Assembly (NCBI RefSeq): GCF_000482365.1
Contig: NZ_KI535310.1
Coordinates: forward strand, 8,956-72,955
From: Porphyromonas uenonis DSM 23387 = JCM 13868
GTDB taxonomy: Bacteria; Bacteroidota; Bacteroidia; Bacteroidales; Porphyromonadaceae
Direction of reading: 5' to 3'
DNA length: 64,000 bases
Below, piece after piece: positions 17,034 to 25,938 of the stretch. Made by a program: the position numbers and the translations under genes. Every line of letters begins with the position of its first letter. Within the stretch, counting starts at the first letter, position 1. The notes under the pieces are model-generated. The model was not told where the DNA came from and ran no database searches. It worked only from the letters and a program-made list of their open reading frames with translations.

Positions 17034-18473
17034 ATGATGAGGCTAACAAGATCTATATCTCTACTCGTGATCGTCGCCCTCTCATCATTCATATGGAGTG
17101 CGGCACAGGTGGACTGGGATGACGACGCGTACTACGTTCCCTCCAGCACGCCTCAGCAGGATAGTCGTTCTAGCAATCCGTGGGGCGACGACAAGGATCA
17201 GTATGATGACCAAGACGAGCTCGATGCCTACAACCATCGTGGCAAAGAGTACACGGGAGAGCGCGGACGGAGCTACTCCTCTTCGCAGCCACAGAAAGGT
17301 GTAGGCAAGTATAGCCGTCGCATCTCTCGCTTTCACAATCCGGCCACTGTATACATATACGACTCGGACAATGTAGACGTATACTACAACGAGGATGGCA
17401 CCTACGGGATCTACACCTACCCCGACCGCTACGACTACGTAGCTGACCGATACAACCCCGTCGGCATCTCTATCAATCTGTGGAGCCCTGGCTGGTATCC
17501 CTCTTGGGACTACTACTATGACTATATGTGGTACAGCTCTTGGTATCCATGGTACACGAACCGCTACGCCTACCCTTACAGCTGGGGTGGCTACGGTTAC
17601 TGGGGACCTTCCATTTGGTATACCAATCCCTGGTCGTGGGGCGGTAGCTATTGGTACGGATACTACCCACACTACGGAGGCTACGGCTACGGTGCTGGCT
17701 ATAACAATGGATACTGGGACGGATACTATGCTGGCTCGTACGGCATCTACGACCCATACTATGGTAACTATGTCAAGCCCTCGACCTACTACTCCAACGG
17801 TCGCCTAGGTAGCAGCTACTATGACAAGAACAATAGCAGCAACCCACGCGCCTCTCGGGGCAACCAAGGTACACTCTCGGGCAATGCTCGTAGAGGTTCG
17901 CTAGACACATCAGCTTCTAGTCGCAACGAGGTGGCTGACCGGGGCAACTTCTGGAGGGATGACCGCAATCGTGTCTATGACAATACGCAGGGACGCAGCG
18001 CACGTGGATCGTACGACCAGTCAAGCAGTGCACGCCGTAGCTCCTCTGAGCAGTACCAGCAAGGCTCCGCACGCTCTCGCCGTGGCTCTTACTTTGAGGG
18101 TAGTAGCACGGTAAGACAGGAGAGGCAGGTCTCCTCACCTAGTCGCAGTTACGACACGGGTTCCGCACGCTCTCGTCGTGGTAGCTACAACGCCTCAACG
18201 ACTAGCCAGAGAAGAAGCTATGATACTCCAAGTAGAAGCTATCGCGAAAACAACAGCTCCTCCTCCGTACGCTCTAACCGAGGCAACAGTAGCTGGCAGG
18301 GAAGCTCTTCTAGCTCTTCCGCTCGTAGCAGTCGCAGTCGCAGTTACGACTCTCCCAGCTCTAGATCATCCTCTAGCAGTAGCTTTGGATCGTCCTCCTC
18401 TTCTTCATCAAGAAGCAGTAGTTCATCCAGTAGCTCCTCCTCTTCTGGCCGCAGTGCTAGAGGACGCCGATAG
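17034..18473 (+). CDS. Secreted low-complexity protein, Tyr/Trp/Gly-rich then Ser/Arg-rich
   Basis: I do not recognise a function. The 479-residue product has a signal peptide (about 1-25, SAAQV). An acidic Asp/Tyr segment follows. Residues about 145-265 are dominated by Tyr, Trp and Gly (repeats such as YWGPSIWYTNPWSWGG). From about 275 to the end the protein is Ser/Arg-rich, with SARSRRGSY-type motifs recurring and long serine runs. Similar aromatic-rich secreted proteins occur in Bacteroidota. An envelope or matrix role is possible but unproven. Two ATGs at 17034 and 17037 are both possible starts. Confidence 0.7.
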   Translation: MMRLTRSISLLVIVALSSFIWSAAQVDWDDDAYYVPSSTPQQDSRSSNPWGDDKDQYDDQDELDAYNHRGKEYTGERGRSYSSSQPQKGVGKYSRRISRFHNPATVYIYDSDNVDVYYNEDGTYGIYTYPDRYDYVADRYNPVGISINLWSPGWYPSWDYYYDYMWYSSWYPWYTNRYAYPYSWGGYGYWGPSIWYTNPWSWGGSYWYGYYPHYGGYGYGAGYNNGYWDGYYAGSYGIYDPYYGNYVKPSTYYSNGRLGSSYYDKNNSSNPRASRGNQGTLSGNARRGSLDTSASSRNEVADRGNFWRDDRNRVYDNTQGRSARGSYDQSSSARRSSSEQYQQGSARSRRGSYFEGSSTVRQERQVSSPSRSYDTGSARSRRGSYNASTTSQRRSYDTPSRSYRENNSSSSVRSNRGNSSWQGSSSSSSARSSRSRSYDSPSSRSSSSSSFGSSSSSSSRSSSSSSSSSSSGRSARGRR

Positions 18474-18489
18474 TAAACACTTCTAAGTA

Positions 18490-18535
18490 TGAGACTTGTA
18501 TCATTAGCCACCACACTCAGGATCTGACTAATGGT
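18490..18535 (+). terminator. Hairpin after the low-complexity protein gene
   Basis: GAGACTTG...ATTAG pairs with CTAAT...CAAGTCTC over about 18490-18544, then ATTCGTTT. It is a plausible transcript end, although the T-run is weak. Confidence 0.5.
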
Positions 18536-18572
18536 CAAGTCTCATTCGTTTATACACCCACACATATAGACT

Positions 18573-20186
18573 ATGCTTCGACACTATTTCATTCCCCTCA
18601 TAAGCTCAGCCCTCCTACTCATCACGGGGAGCTACCTATCCGCACAGACCCATGACAATGCGCTACGCTTTAGCACCGAGACCCTCGACGGGACGGCTCG
18701 CTACCAGGCTATGGGTGGAGCCTTCGGCGCTGTAGGCGCTGACTACGGTAGCTTGCGACAAAACCCCGCTGGTCTAGGGCTCTTTCGCAGTAACGAGATA
18801 CAAGGAACCATCTCCTTCGGGCAGAATCTGGACAAAGCCACTTGGTATAATGAGCAGTACAAGAAGGGACGCACCGCCTTCGGGGGCAATATGTCCGTCG
18901 TGCTAACGACACCGCTCAGAGGGTCGGGCCTATCCTTCAACTTCGCCCTAGGCTTCTACCAGCGTCAAAGCTTCGCTCGCTCCTTTGACGTAAGCAACCA
19001 TCATATCACGGACTTCTCACTAGCAGACTACACGGCCCTTATCACGCCGACCAATGTCTCTTCCGAGGATCTCCTCAGCAAAAATGCTTATGGCAACGTC
19101 CGCGCACCTTGGCTCACCATACTAGGACATGGAGCTGGCTGGACAGTGCCACATCCAAACGGCTTCTACGAGAGTGCCTTCAAATATAGCGACAAGGGGG
19201 GTATCTTAGGGCCGAGCAATTCGCAACTACGGGTCAACGAGCGTGGAGGGATCCAGGACTTCGACTTCACCTGCGGGCTTAACTACAACGACCGCCTCTA
19301 CTTCGGTCTAGGCGTCAAGCTCAGTGCGCTAGACTATCGGATGAACTCCTACTACGGCGAGGACTTCATAGACAAGGACTACCTAGAGCTCGCCAACGAG
19401 CTTCGCACTTCAGGCTCTGGCGCATCAGTTAGCTTCGGCTTGATCGCTCGTGTCTCAGACCATCTGCGCTTAGGCGCTGCTGTACAGACTCCCACATGGT
19501 TCACACTGCAAGACAACTACGTGGCAGGAGCCGAGTCTCGACACCTACGAGTAGACAAAGAGGGCAAGCCTCTACCCGAGAAGGATTGGACAGTCAAGGA
19601 TCAGACACCTAGCGATGCTGCTTGGCAATACCAGCTACAGACCCCAACAAAGATCGTCCTCAGTGGAGCCTTCGTCGGGAGGCATGGCATGCTAAGCCTC
19701 GACTATGAGCTGGCCAACTACTCGGGGATCCAGCTCAAAGACACCTATGGTCCTTTTGTCGATGACAACAAACTGATGAAGGAGTACTTCACCCCGATGC
19801 AGAGCACCCTACGTGTCGGTGGTGAGCTGAGAGTCTCGCCTCAGTTCAGTCTTCGTGCGGGTGGATACTGGAGACAAGCTCCTATGAAGGCGAGCTTCGA
19901 CTCCGATCCTAAGCAGAGTGCCAAGATCCATGTCAACGAGGCTGGTACCGTGCCGCACTACGAGATCGTCGGCATGGGCTATGGCGTCACGGGCGGACTA
20001 GGCTGGCGCTTCTCACCCTCCTCTTATGTAGATCTAGCGGTCGTCTATCAGGGACAAAAGTCTCACATGTACCCCTTCCCGACAGGTTACGATGAGAAGA
20101 CTAAGTTTCACGTTGAGACGCCTCAGGCTATCCAGCTACAGAAGCAGCGCATCTACGGGGTAGCCACCTTCGGCTTTAAGTTCTAA
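18573..20186 (+). CDS. OmpP1/FadL/TodX-family outer-membrane protein
   Basis: A signal peptide (about 1-25, cut after LSAQ) is followed by the FadL-family opening segment (DGTARYQAMGGAFGAVGADYG, split here as DGTARYQAMGG and AFGAVGADYG) and NPAGLGLFRS. Alternating amphipathic strands run to a C-terminal aromatic (GFKF), as in outer-membrane barrels. Its 537 residues suit the family. Such proteins import hydrophobic compounds; the substrate here is unknown. The next gene starts 22 bp later on the same strand. Confidence 0.85.
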   Translation: MLRHYFIPLISSALLLITGSYLSAQTHDNALRFSTETLDGTARYQAMGGAFGAVGADYGSLRQNPAGLGLFRSNEIQGTISFGQNLDKATWYNEQYKKGRTAFGGNMSVVLTTPLRGSGLSFNFALGFYQRQSFARSFDVSNHHITDFSLADYTALITPTNVSSEDLLSKNAYGNVRAPWLTILGHGAGWTVPHPNGFYESAFKYSDKGGILGPSNSQLRVNERGGIQDFDFTCGLNYNDRLYFGLGVKLSALDYRMNSYYGEDFIDKDYLELANELRTSGSGASVSFGLIARVSDHLRLGAAVQTPTWFTLQDNYVAGAESRHLRVDKEGKPLPEKDWTVKDQTPSDAAWQYQLQTPTKIVLSGAFVGRHGMLSLDYELANYSGIQLKDTYGPFVDDNKLMKEYFTPMQSTLRVGGELRVSPQFSLRAGGYWRQAPMKASFDSDPKQSAKIHVNEAGTVPHYEIVGMGYGVTGGLGWRFSPSSYVDLAVVYQGQKSHMYPFPTGYDEKTKFHVETPQAIQLQKQRIYGVATFGFKF

Positions 20187-20208
20187 CTCACTTCATCGCT
20201 TTACACTT

Positions 20209-20922
20209 ATGTCACTATCTTCCAAAGCTTGGGATCGCTTCCTCAATATCCTCTTACGCTCGGACATGGCTCGCGTCAACCGCGTCGAGTGGCTCACCGA
20301 TGTACTCTACCCCTTTCTCTCTATCACGGAGCTAGAGCAACTCGCCACGGAGCCTCCGCACCGCTTTCTCTCAGTGAAAGTCCTCAACCACATAGCCAAC
20401 CAAGAGATACGTCGCCACACCGAACTCCTAGCTATGGGCTCGGCAGGTAGCAGTCTCACCGGCTGCGTAGGCACCTGGGTCGGCATACCGACAGAGCTAG
20501 CGCAGTACAGCGTCAACATCCTCCTCTTGATACAAAAGCTCTCTTACCTCTACGGCTGGGACGACTTCTTCACCTACGGATCTGTGACGACAGAGACCAG
20601 AGCGCGCTTTACCTTCCTCATGGGTAGCATGCTCGGCATACGTGAGGCCGATGAGCTCCTGCGCAGTGCGTGCACACTATACCAGGGGCAAGTCTCCATC
20701 ACACCGATGCGCTATCTAGGCAAAGAGTCCCCCATCGACAAGGTCATAGCCGAGATCTCAAAGCGTCTCCTCATCCTATCCGCCAAGGGTGGCATCACCG
20801 CCTGGATCGGTCGCAAGGCGCCACTCATCGGAGTCACCCTCGGAGCCACCTCCTCATACCTCCTCGTCAAGCCTTCGCTCGTACGTCTCAAGGTGCTCCT
20901 ACGCGACCTCATGCAGGCGTAA
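20209..20922 (+). CDS. EcsC-family-like protein
   Basis: The 237-residue protein has a central hydrophobic segment (GSSLTGCVGTWVGIPTELAQ, then NILLLIQKLSYLYGWDDFF). This resembles the EcsC family pattern of glycine-rich helix, IPTE, then YGWD. A second glycine/alanine segment (AKGGITAWIGRKAPLIG) lies near the end. The biochemical role of the family is not known. It follows the FadL-like gene closely and may share its transcript. Confidence 0.6.
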   Translation: MSLSSKAWDRFLNILLRSDMARVNRVEWLTDVLYPFLSITELEQLATEPPHRFLSVKVLNHIANQEIRRHTELLAMGSAGSSLTGCVGTWVGIPTELAQYSVNILLLIQKLSYLYGWDDFFTYGSVTTETRARFTFLMGSMLGIREADELLRSACTLYQGQVSITPMRYLGKESPIDKVIAEISKRLLILSAKGGITAWIGRKAPLIGVTLGATSSYLLVKPSLVRLKVLLRDLMQA

Positions 20923-20964
20923 GTCTCCGAGTGAGCGGCTCTTTCGTGCATCTCAATAAATCCG

Positions 20965-20972
20965 TACCTTTG
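20965..20972 (+). promoter_or_regulatory. -7 promoter box for the DUF4494 gene
   Basis: TACCTTTG lies 38 nt before the ATG at 21011. Confidence 0.65.
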
Positions 20973-21010
20973 CCCCACATCAATTCACTTTTTAGACGAA
21001 TAGCAACTAT

Positions 21011-21463
21011 ATGGCCAATTGGTTTGAATGCAAGGTGACCTACGAAAAGATGGTCGACAACGGAACGCCCAAGCGTACCTCCGAGGGGTACCTCGTACAG
21101 GGCGACACCTATACGGAGATTGAAGAAAGACTCACTAAGGAGCTCACGCCCTTTACCTCTCTAGGCGAACTAATCATCAATACGATCAAGCGGATCAAGC
21201 TCGCAGAGCTCTTCCTCTCTGATCACCCCGAGGACGACCGCTTCTATCGCTGCAAAGTCAACTTCATCTCGCTCGACGAGACGAGAGGTGTCGAGAAGCG
21301 CACCGCAGCTGCTATGATCGTGCAGAGCGATAGCCTGCCCAACGCCCTCAAGCGCCTCGAGAAGGAGATGTCCACGACTCTCTCTCCCTACGAGATAGCC
21401 GCCATCACCGAGACCATCATCATGGACGCTTGGCCGATAGACTTCTCCAAGCCCAACGAATAA
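21011..21463 (+). CDS. DUF4494 protein
   Basis: The 150-residue protein matches the Bacteroidota DUF4494 pattern: an N-terminal WFECKVTYEKM, then KVNFISLDE and a C-terminal ETIIMDAWPID. There is no signal or membrane segment, so it is cytoplasmic. Function is unknown. Adjacency to the YggS gene is, to my knowledge, common in this phylum. Confidence 0.8.
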   Translation: MANWFECKVTYEKMVDNGTPKRTSEGYLVQGDTYTEIEERLTKELTPFTSLGELIINTIKRIKLAELFLSDHPEDDRFYRCKVNFISLDETRGVEKRTAAAMIVQSDSLPNALKRLEKEMSTTLSPYEIAAITETIIMDAWPIDFSKPNE

Positions 21464-21474
21464 TCTATCCCCAT

Positions 21475-21520
21475 GGAGAGACTGTTACCCAGACAAGACA
21501 GGTAGCAGTCTCTCTTTTGT
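21475..21520 (+). terminator. Terminator after the DUF4494 gene
   Basis: GGAGAGACTGTTACC (21475-21489) pairs with GGTAGCAGTCTCTC (21501-21514), followed by TTTTG. Confidence 0.8.
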
Positions 21521-21551
21521 ATTCTATACACCCTCTTTTCCCCCACACATC

Positions 21552-22217
21552 ATGATCGCAGAGCGTCTAGCAGAGATACGGAGTCAGATACCAGCGCAGG
21601 TGCAGCTGGTCGCCGTCTCCAAGTTTCACCCCGTAGAGTCCGTCCGTGAGGCTTACGAAGCTGGTCAGCGACTCTTTGGCGAAAACCGTGCTCAGGAACT
21701 TGCCGAAAAAGCTCCCCAGCTCCCCGAAGACATTCAGTGGCACTTCATCGGCACCCTCCAGCGTAACAAGGTCAAGTATATCGTCCCCTACGTATCTCTC
21801 ATCGAGAGCGTTGACTCCGAGTCACTCCTCCAGGAGATCGTCAAGCAGGCGAACCGCTTCGACCGCCAGCTACGCATCCTCCTGCAGTACAAGATAGCTC
21901 AAGAAGAGAGCAAGAGCGGGCTAGACCACGCTGAGCTCCTAGCACTCGTGGATCACTACCTAGCGACACCCGAGTGGCGGGAGCGCATCACCATCTGCGG
22001 CTTGATGGGTATGGCGACACTGACGGCGGACAAAGAGCAGATACGTCACGAGTTTGACACGCTCCGGGCCCTACAGGCGGAGCTACGAGAGCGCTACCCC
22101 GACATCTCGTGGGACGAGCTCTCCATGGGCATGAGCAGTGACTGGCCCCTAGCCGTAGAGGCGGGCTCCACCATCGTACGCATCGGCACCGCCATCTTTG
22201 GCGAGCGACAATACTAG
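21552..22217 (+). CDS. YggS-family pyridoxal phosphate homeostasis protein
   Basis: A single-domain alanine-racemase-fold protein of 221 residues that binds PLP and buffers its pool. The PLP lysine lies in VAVSKFHP near residue 26. FGENRAQEL and WHFIGTLQRNK are the family signatures, and the phosphate site MSSDWPLAVEAGSTIVRIG is near the C-terminus. It is the last gene before a strong terminator. Confidence 0.95.
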   Translation: MIAERLAEIRSQIPAQVQLVAVSKFHPVESVREAYEAGQRLFGENRAQELAEKAPQLPEDIQWHFIGTLQRNKVKYIVPYVSLIESVDSESLLQEIVKQANRFDRQLRILLQYKIAQEESKSGLDHAELLALVDHYLATPEWRERITICGLMGMATLTADKEQIRHEFDTLRALQAELRERYPDISWDELSMGMSSDWPLAVEAGSTIVRIGTAIFGERQY

Positions 22218-22271
22218 CAGCGAGCCGCTCCCCCATCGCCCTCTGACGGAAGTCAGACGCCCTCTCACGTA

Positions 22272-22318
22272 GAGGAGACTTAATCGCAGATTAGATGCGG
22301 TTAAGTCTCCTCTTTTTT
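22272..22318 (+). terminator. Strong terminator after the YggS gene
   Basis: GAGGAGACTTAA (from 22272) pairs with TTAAGTCTCCTC (to 22312), followed by TTTTTT. Confidence 0.88.
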
Positions 22319-22360
22319 GTCTAATCCGTTCAGCAACCCTAGTTAGTTCGGTCAAAAGTG

Positions 22361-22368
22361 TACCTTTG
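22361..22368 (+). promoter_or_regulatory. -7 promoter box for the TonB receptor-lipoprotein pair
   Basis: TACCTTTG lies 88 nt before the ATG at 22456. An apparent in-frame TTG at 22366 sits inside this box and cannot be the start. Confidence 0.7.
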
Positions 22369-22455
22369 TACCAGTTAACTGCAAGGGTGGAGCGTGAACT
22401 GACAGTCGGCGATCACGCTTTAAACTCTCATTTAGCAACGTATAGCGACCTACTT

Positions 22456-24882
22456 ATGATCTATTTACGTCGATATGACTTTGCCGTGGGGCTACTGGCT
22501 CTCCTACTGATGATGCTCGCCACGCCACTTAGCGGGCAAGCACAAAAGCAAGCGCAGCGCAAGTTCACGATCAATGGCTTCGTGCATGACGTACAGAGTG
22601 GCGAGACGCTGATCGCCGCCAATGTGATGGAGCTCAACAGCCGCACAGGTGCCGTTACGAATGAGTTCGGCCACTACTCGCTGACGCTCCCAGCGGGAGA
22701 GGTGCGCCTGCAGTTTTCCTACGTCGGCTACCAGAGCGACACGATACGTCTGCAGCTATCATCCGATACGACGCTCTCGGCTTCGCTCATTGAGGGTCAG
22801 CTCCTCGGCGAGGTGGTCGTGGTGGGTAGTCCGAATCCCTCGGGCGTTGAGACAGCCACGATTGGCGCACAACATATATCGGCGAGCGAGATCAAGCGAC
22901 TGCCCGCTTTCTTTGGCGAGCAAGATGTGATCAAGGCGCTACAACTGCTACCCGGCGTACAGAGCGGTTCGGAGGGTTCGTCGGGACTCTTCGTGCGAGG
23001 TGGCGATCCAGACCAAAACTTGATCCTCATGGACGGTATCTCGCTCTACAATCCGAATCACATGCTGGGAGCATTCTCGACCTTCAACCCCGATGCGGTG
23101 AAGTCGGTGACGCTGTACAAGGGCACCTTCCCCTCTCGTTACGGGGGGCGTCTCTCTTCGGTCGTGGATGTACGTCTCAAAGATGGCGACCTGCAGGAGT
23201 ACCACGGCAATGTGAGTGTGGGACTCATCTCCTCAAAGATAAATGTCGAGGGACCTATCGTCAAGGATCGCACCACCTTCAACTTCTCAGCACGGCGCAC
23301 CTACCTAGACCTGCTGGCTGCGATGGCTTTTGCGATACGTAATCGCCAGGAGGGCGAGGATGGCGAGAAGATGAAGGGCGGATATGACTTTCACGACCTG
23401 AATCTGAAGGTGACGCACCGCTTCTCAGATAGAGATCAGTTGTACCTCTTCGGCTACTATGGCAACGACCGTCTCTGGACACGCTATACTAGTGGAGATG
23501 ACAAGCAGCAGATGTCTTGGCTGTGGGGCAATGCGATGGGTTCGCTGCGGTGGAACCATGTCATCAACGGACAGCTCTTTCTCAATACCACCGCCTCCTA
23601 CACGCAGTACCGCTCTAGGCTACGCATGAAGATGCAGGAGACCAAGGATCAGCCACCCGTAGCGATGAGCTACGACTCGGGCATCCGTGATTGGCTCCTA
23701 ACGAGCGAGCTACACTACTCGCCTGTCGAGCAGCATCAGTTGCTCTTCGGAGCCAACTACACCTTCCACACCTTTCGCCCTGAGATGACTTCGGTGCGGG
23801 TGAACGGCAAGGACTTCAACGACTTCACTGGGACGGATTTTGACGTTTTCGGGAGCAATCCTCAGATTTATGCCCACGAAGCTTCACTCTACGCTGAGGA
23901 TGAGATGAAGCTGGGGGACAAGTGGACCTTTAATGCGGGGCTGCGCTACAGCTTCTATTATGTGCGTGGCAAGGGCTACCATAATATAGAGCCTCGTGTG
24001 AGTGCTGCTTGGCGCATCACGCCTGCCCTAACGGCTAAGGTGGGCTACGCTCTGATGACACAGCATGTGCACCTCTTGACGAACAATAGCCTGAGCCTGC
24101 CTACGGATCTGTGGGTGCCCTCGACGGACCGCATCAAGCCGATGCACGTACACCACTTTACGGCGGGGCTATTCCTCCATGTGCCTCAGTGGGGCGACTT
24201 CTCGGTAGAGGGCTACTACAAGCCTCTGAGCAATGTACTGGAGTACAAGGAGGGCTCTTTCTTTTATGGTGTCTCGACAAACTGGGAGCAGATGGTTGCC
24301 ATGGGACGTGGCACGGCTTACGGTCTGGAGCTGCTCTGGCAGCGTAAGGTGGGTAAGCTGACGGGCTGGGTGAGCTACGCCTGGGCTCGTACGTGGCGCA
24401 CCTTCGACCAGCCGGGCGAGGAGCTCAACTTCGGGCGCACCTTCCCCGCTAAGTATGACCGCATCCACGACTTTAAGATCACTGCGATGTATCAGCTGAG
24501 CAAGAGCTGGGACTTTGCCGCCACTTGGGTCTTTGCCTCGGGCCAGACGGGAACCATCGCAACGCACGAGTACGGTGGTATGAAAGATCCACTAGCTCCA
24601 TCAATGTATGGCGCAGCGGGGTCGCTAAACTATGTGTCTGAGCGCAATAACTACCGCTTCAAACCTTACCACCGACTGGATCTAAGCGTCACCTACACGA
24701 AGCATCACAAGCGGGGCAAGAGCTTGTGGAACCTAAGCGTCTACAATGTCTACAATAATATGAACCCCTTCCTGGTCACGCCTGTGAGCGAGAAGACGGG
24801 CGACCACTCTTACCGCACCGTGCTGCAGCAGGTGACGATCTTCCCGATCCTGCCCAACATCAGCTACACCTACTCCTTTTAG
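22456..24882 (+). CDS. TonB-dependent outer-membrane receptor with carboxypeptidase-regulatory-like domain
   Basis: The 808-residue protein (from ATG 22456) has a signal peptide ending near SGQAQ. A CarboxypepD_reg-like domain follows (about 40-125, FTINGFVHDVQSGETLIAAN). The plug is next (QDVIKALQLLPGVQSGSEG, then GLFVRGGDPDQNLILMDG). A long barrel ends in ISYTYSF, a typical C-terminal aromatic. The following gene is a DUF4249 lipoprotein, a frequent partner. The pair probably imports a nutrient or cofactor through TonB; the ligand cannot be told from sequence. Confidence 0.92.
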   Translation: MIYLRRYDFAVGLLALLLMMLATPLSGQAQKQAQRKFTINGFVHDVQSGETLIAANVMELNSRTGAVTNEFGHYSLTLPAGEVRLQFSYVGYQSDTIRLQLSSDTTLSASLIEGQLLGEVVVVGSPNPSGVETATIGAQHISASEIKRLPAFFGEQDVIKALQLLPGVQSGSEGSSGLFVRGGDPDQNLILMDGISLYNPNHMLGAFSTFNPDAVKSVTLYKGTFPSRYGGRLSSVVDVRLKDGDLQEYHGNVSVGLISSKINVEGPIVKDRTTFNFSARRTYLDLLAAMAFAIRNRQEGEDGEKMKGGYDFHDLNLKVTHRFSDRDQLYLFGYYGNDRLWTRYTSGDDKQQMSWLWGNAMGSLRWNHVINGQLFLNTTASYTQYRSRLRMKMQETKDQPPVAMSYDSGIRDWLLTSELHYSPVEQHQLLFGANYTFHTFRPEMTSVRVNGKDFNDFTGTDFDVFGSNPQIYAHEASLYAEDEMKLGDKWTFNAGLRYSFYYVRGKGYHNIEPRVSAAWRITPALTAKVGYALMTQHVHLLTNNSLSLPTDLWVPSTDRIKPMHVHHFTAGLFLHVPQWGDFSVEGYYKPLSNVLEYKEGSFFYGVSTNWEQMVAMGRGTAYGLELLWQRKVGKLTGWVSYAWARTWRTFDQPGEELNFGRTFPAKYDRIHDFKITAMYQLSKSWDFAATWVFASGQTGTIATHEYGGMKDPLAPSMYGAAGSLNYVSERNNYRFKPYHRLDLSVTYTKHHKRGKSLWNLSVYNVYNNMNPFLVTPVSEKTGDHSYRTVLQQVTIFPILPNISYTYSF

Positions 24883-24894
24883 CTTGAGACCACT

Positions 24895-25923
24895 ATGAGA
24901 CCTATACAATATATTCAGTTAGCCAGCAGCGCACTACTCATCACACTCCTCGCGAGCTGTCGGACGACTATTCCCCTCGACCTAGGCGACAACACGCCAC
25001 GCATCGTCATCAATGCGGTCGCCACAGAGCAGCAGGGCATCGACATATCGCTCTCCGAGAGCAAGCCGACGGGTGTCTCTTCTTCCACTACGAATGTCTA
25101 CTATCCCTACTACCACCCCGACTGTCCCTATCGTATGACGTTCAGGGTCAACGACCAGCTCATACCGATCAACGAAGTGGCGCAATACAAGCCCCAGACT
25201 GGCGACCGCATAGCGATCTCGGTAGAGAAGCCTGGGCTCAAGACTGCTTCTGCCACTACCACCGTACCTACACAGCCTACCGTGGGCACCGTAGAGGTCA
25301 AGACGCTAGACAAAAGTCGTCGTACCTCGTGGGTGAGCAATGCTTCAAACGTAAAGCTACAGAAAGGTCAGTACCTAGAAGTACAAAACTACGAACTATC
25401 CGTCCCGCTCCAAGGCATCACGAAGGATGGCTTCTACCGTATCATCGTAGAGCGGCAAGCAGTGATGCGAGGAGAGGGCATCCAACCAGAGGAATACCGA
25501 TGGTTTCAGGAGCAGCTGCAGGACCCAAGCTTAGCAAAGTTTAGCAGCGGCGATCTGATCTTCGAGTCGGCCAAAGCCTACCCGATGAATCTACTCGCTG
25601 GCTCTAACGTCTCCACAAGCGACTACACGCTCAGGACGACGCTCTCCTTTGCCACGAAGGTCTGCAATGCCGATGGCTCTACAGATGAGGCGCAGACTAC
25701 GAGCGAGGTCTCGGACTATGTCGCCTTGCGTGTCACAGTCTATGCGATCACGGGCGACCTCTATCACTACTGGCAGACGGTTACCTCAGACCGCTATAAT
25801 GGCATGAGTGAGACGGGGCTCTCGGAGCCTATCCTCATCTACAACAACATCCACGACGGTCTCGGCATACTCGGCAGTATGGCTGCGAGCCAGCGTCAGG
25901 ATCTTAAGGTCGTAACACGCTAA
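24895..25923 (+). CDS. DUF4249-type lipoprotein
   Basis: A lipobox (LLASC) at about residues 18-22 predicts a lipid-anchored protein of 342 residues. The following IPLDLGDNTPRIVINAVATE and an Ig-like N-terminal part fit the DUF4249 family, found next to TonB receptors in Bacteroidota. It starts 12 bp after the receptor stop, so the two are one operon. It may act as the surface partner of the receptor; this is inferred from context. Confidence 0.78.
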   Translation: MRPIQYIQLASSALLITLLASCRTTIPLDLGDNTPRIVINAVATEQQGIDISLSESKPTGVSSSTTNVYYPYYHPDCPYRMTFRVNDQLIPINEVAQYKPQTGDRIAISVEKPGLKTASATTTVPTQPTVGTVEVKTLDKSRRTSWVSNASNVKLQKGQYLEVQNYELSVPLQGITKDGFYRIIVERQAVMRGEGIQPEEYRWFQEQLQDPSLAKFSSGDLIFESAKAYPMNLLAGSNVSTSDYTLRTTLSFATKVCNADGSTDEAQTTSEVSDYVALRVTVYAITGDLYHYWQTVTSDRYNGMSETGLSEPILIYNNIHDGLGILGSMAASQRQDLKVVTR

Positions 25924-25938
25924 TGCGGTGAAAGACTT

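Noticed and set aside
17085-17672. A 195-codon minus-strand frame opposite the low-complexity protein
   Set aside because: It is a Val/Arg-rich shadow produced by the Tyr/Gly codons of the sense strand.
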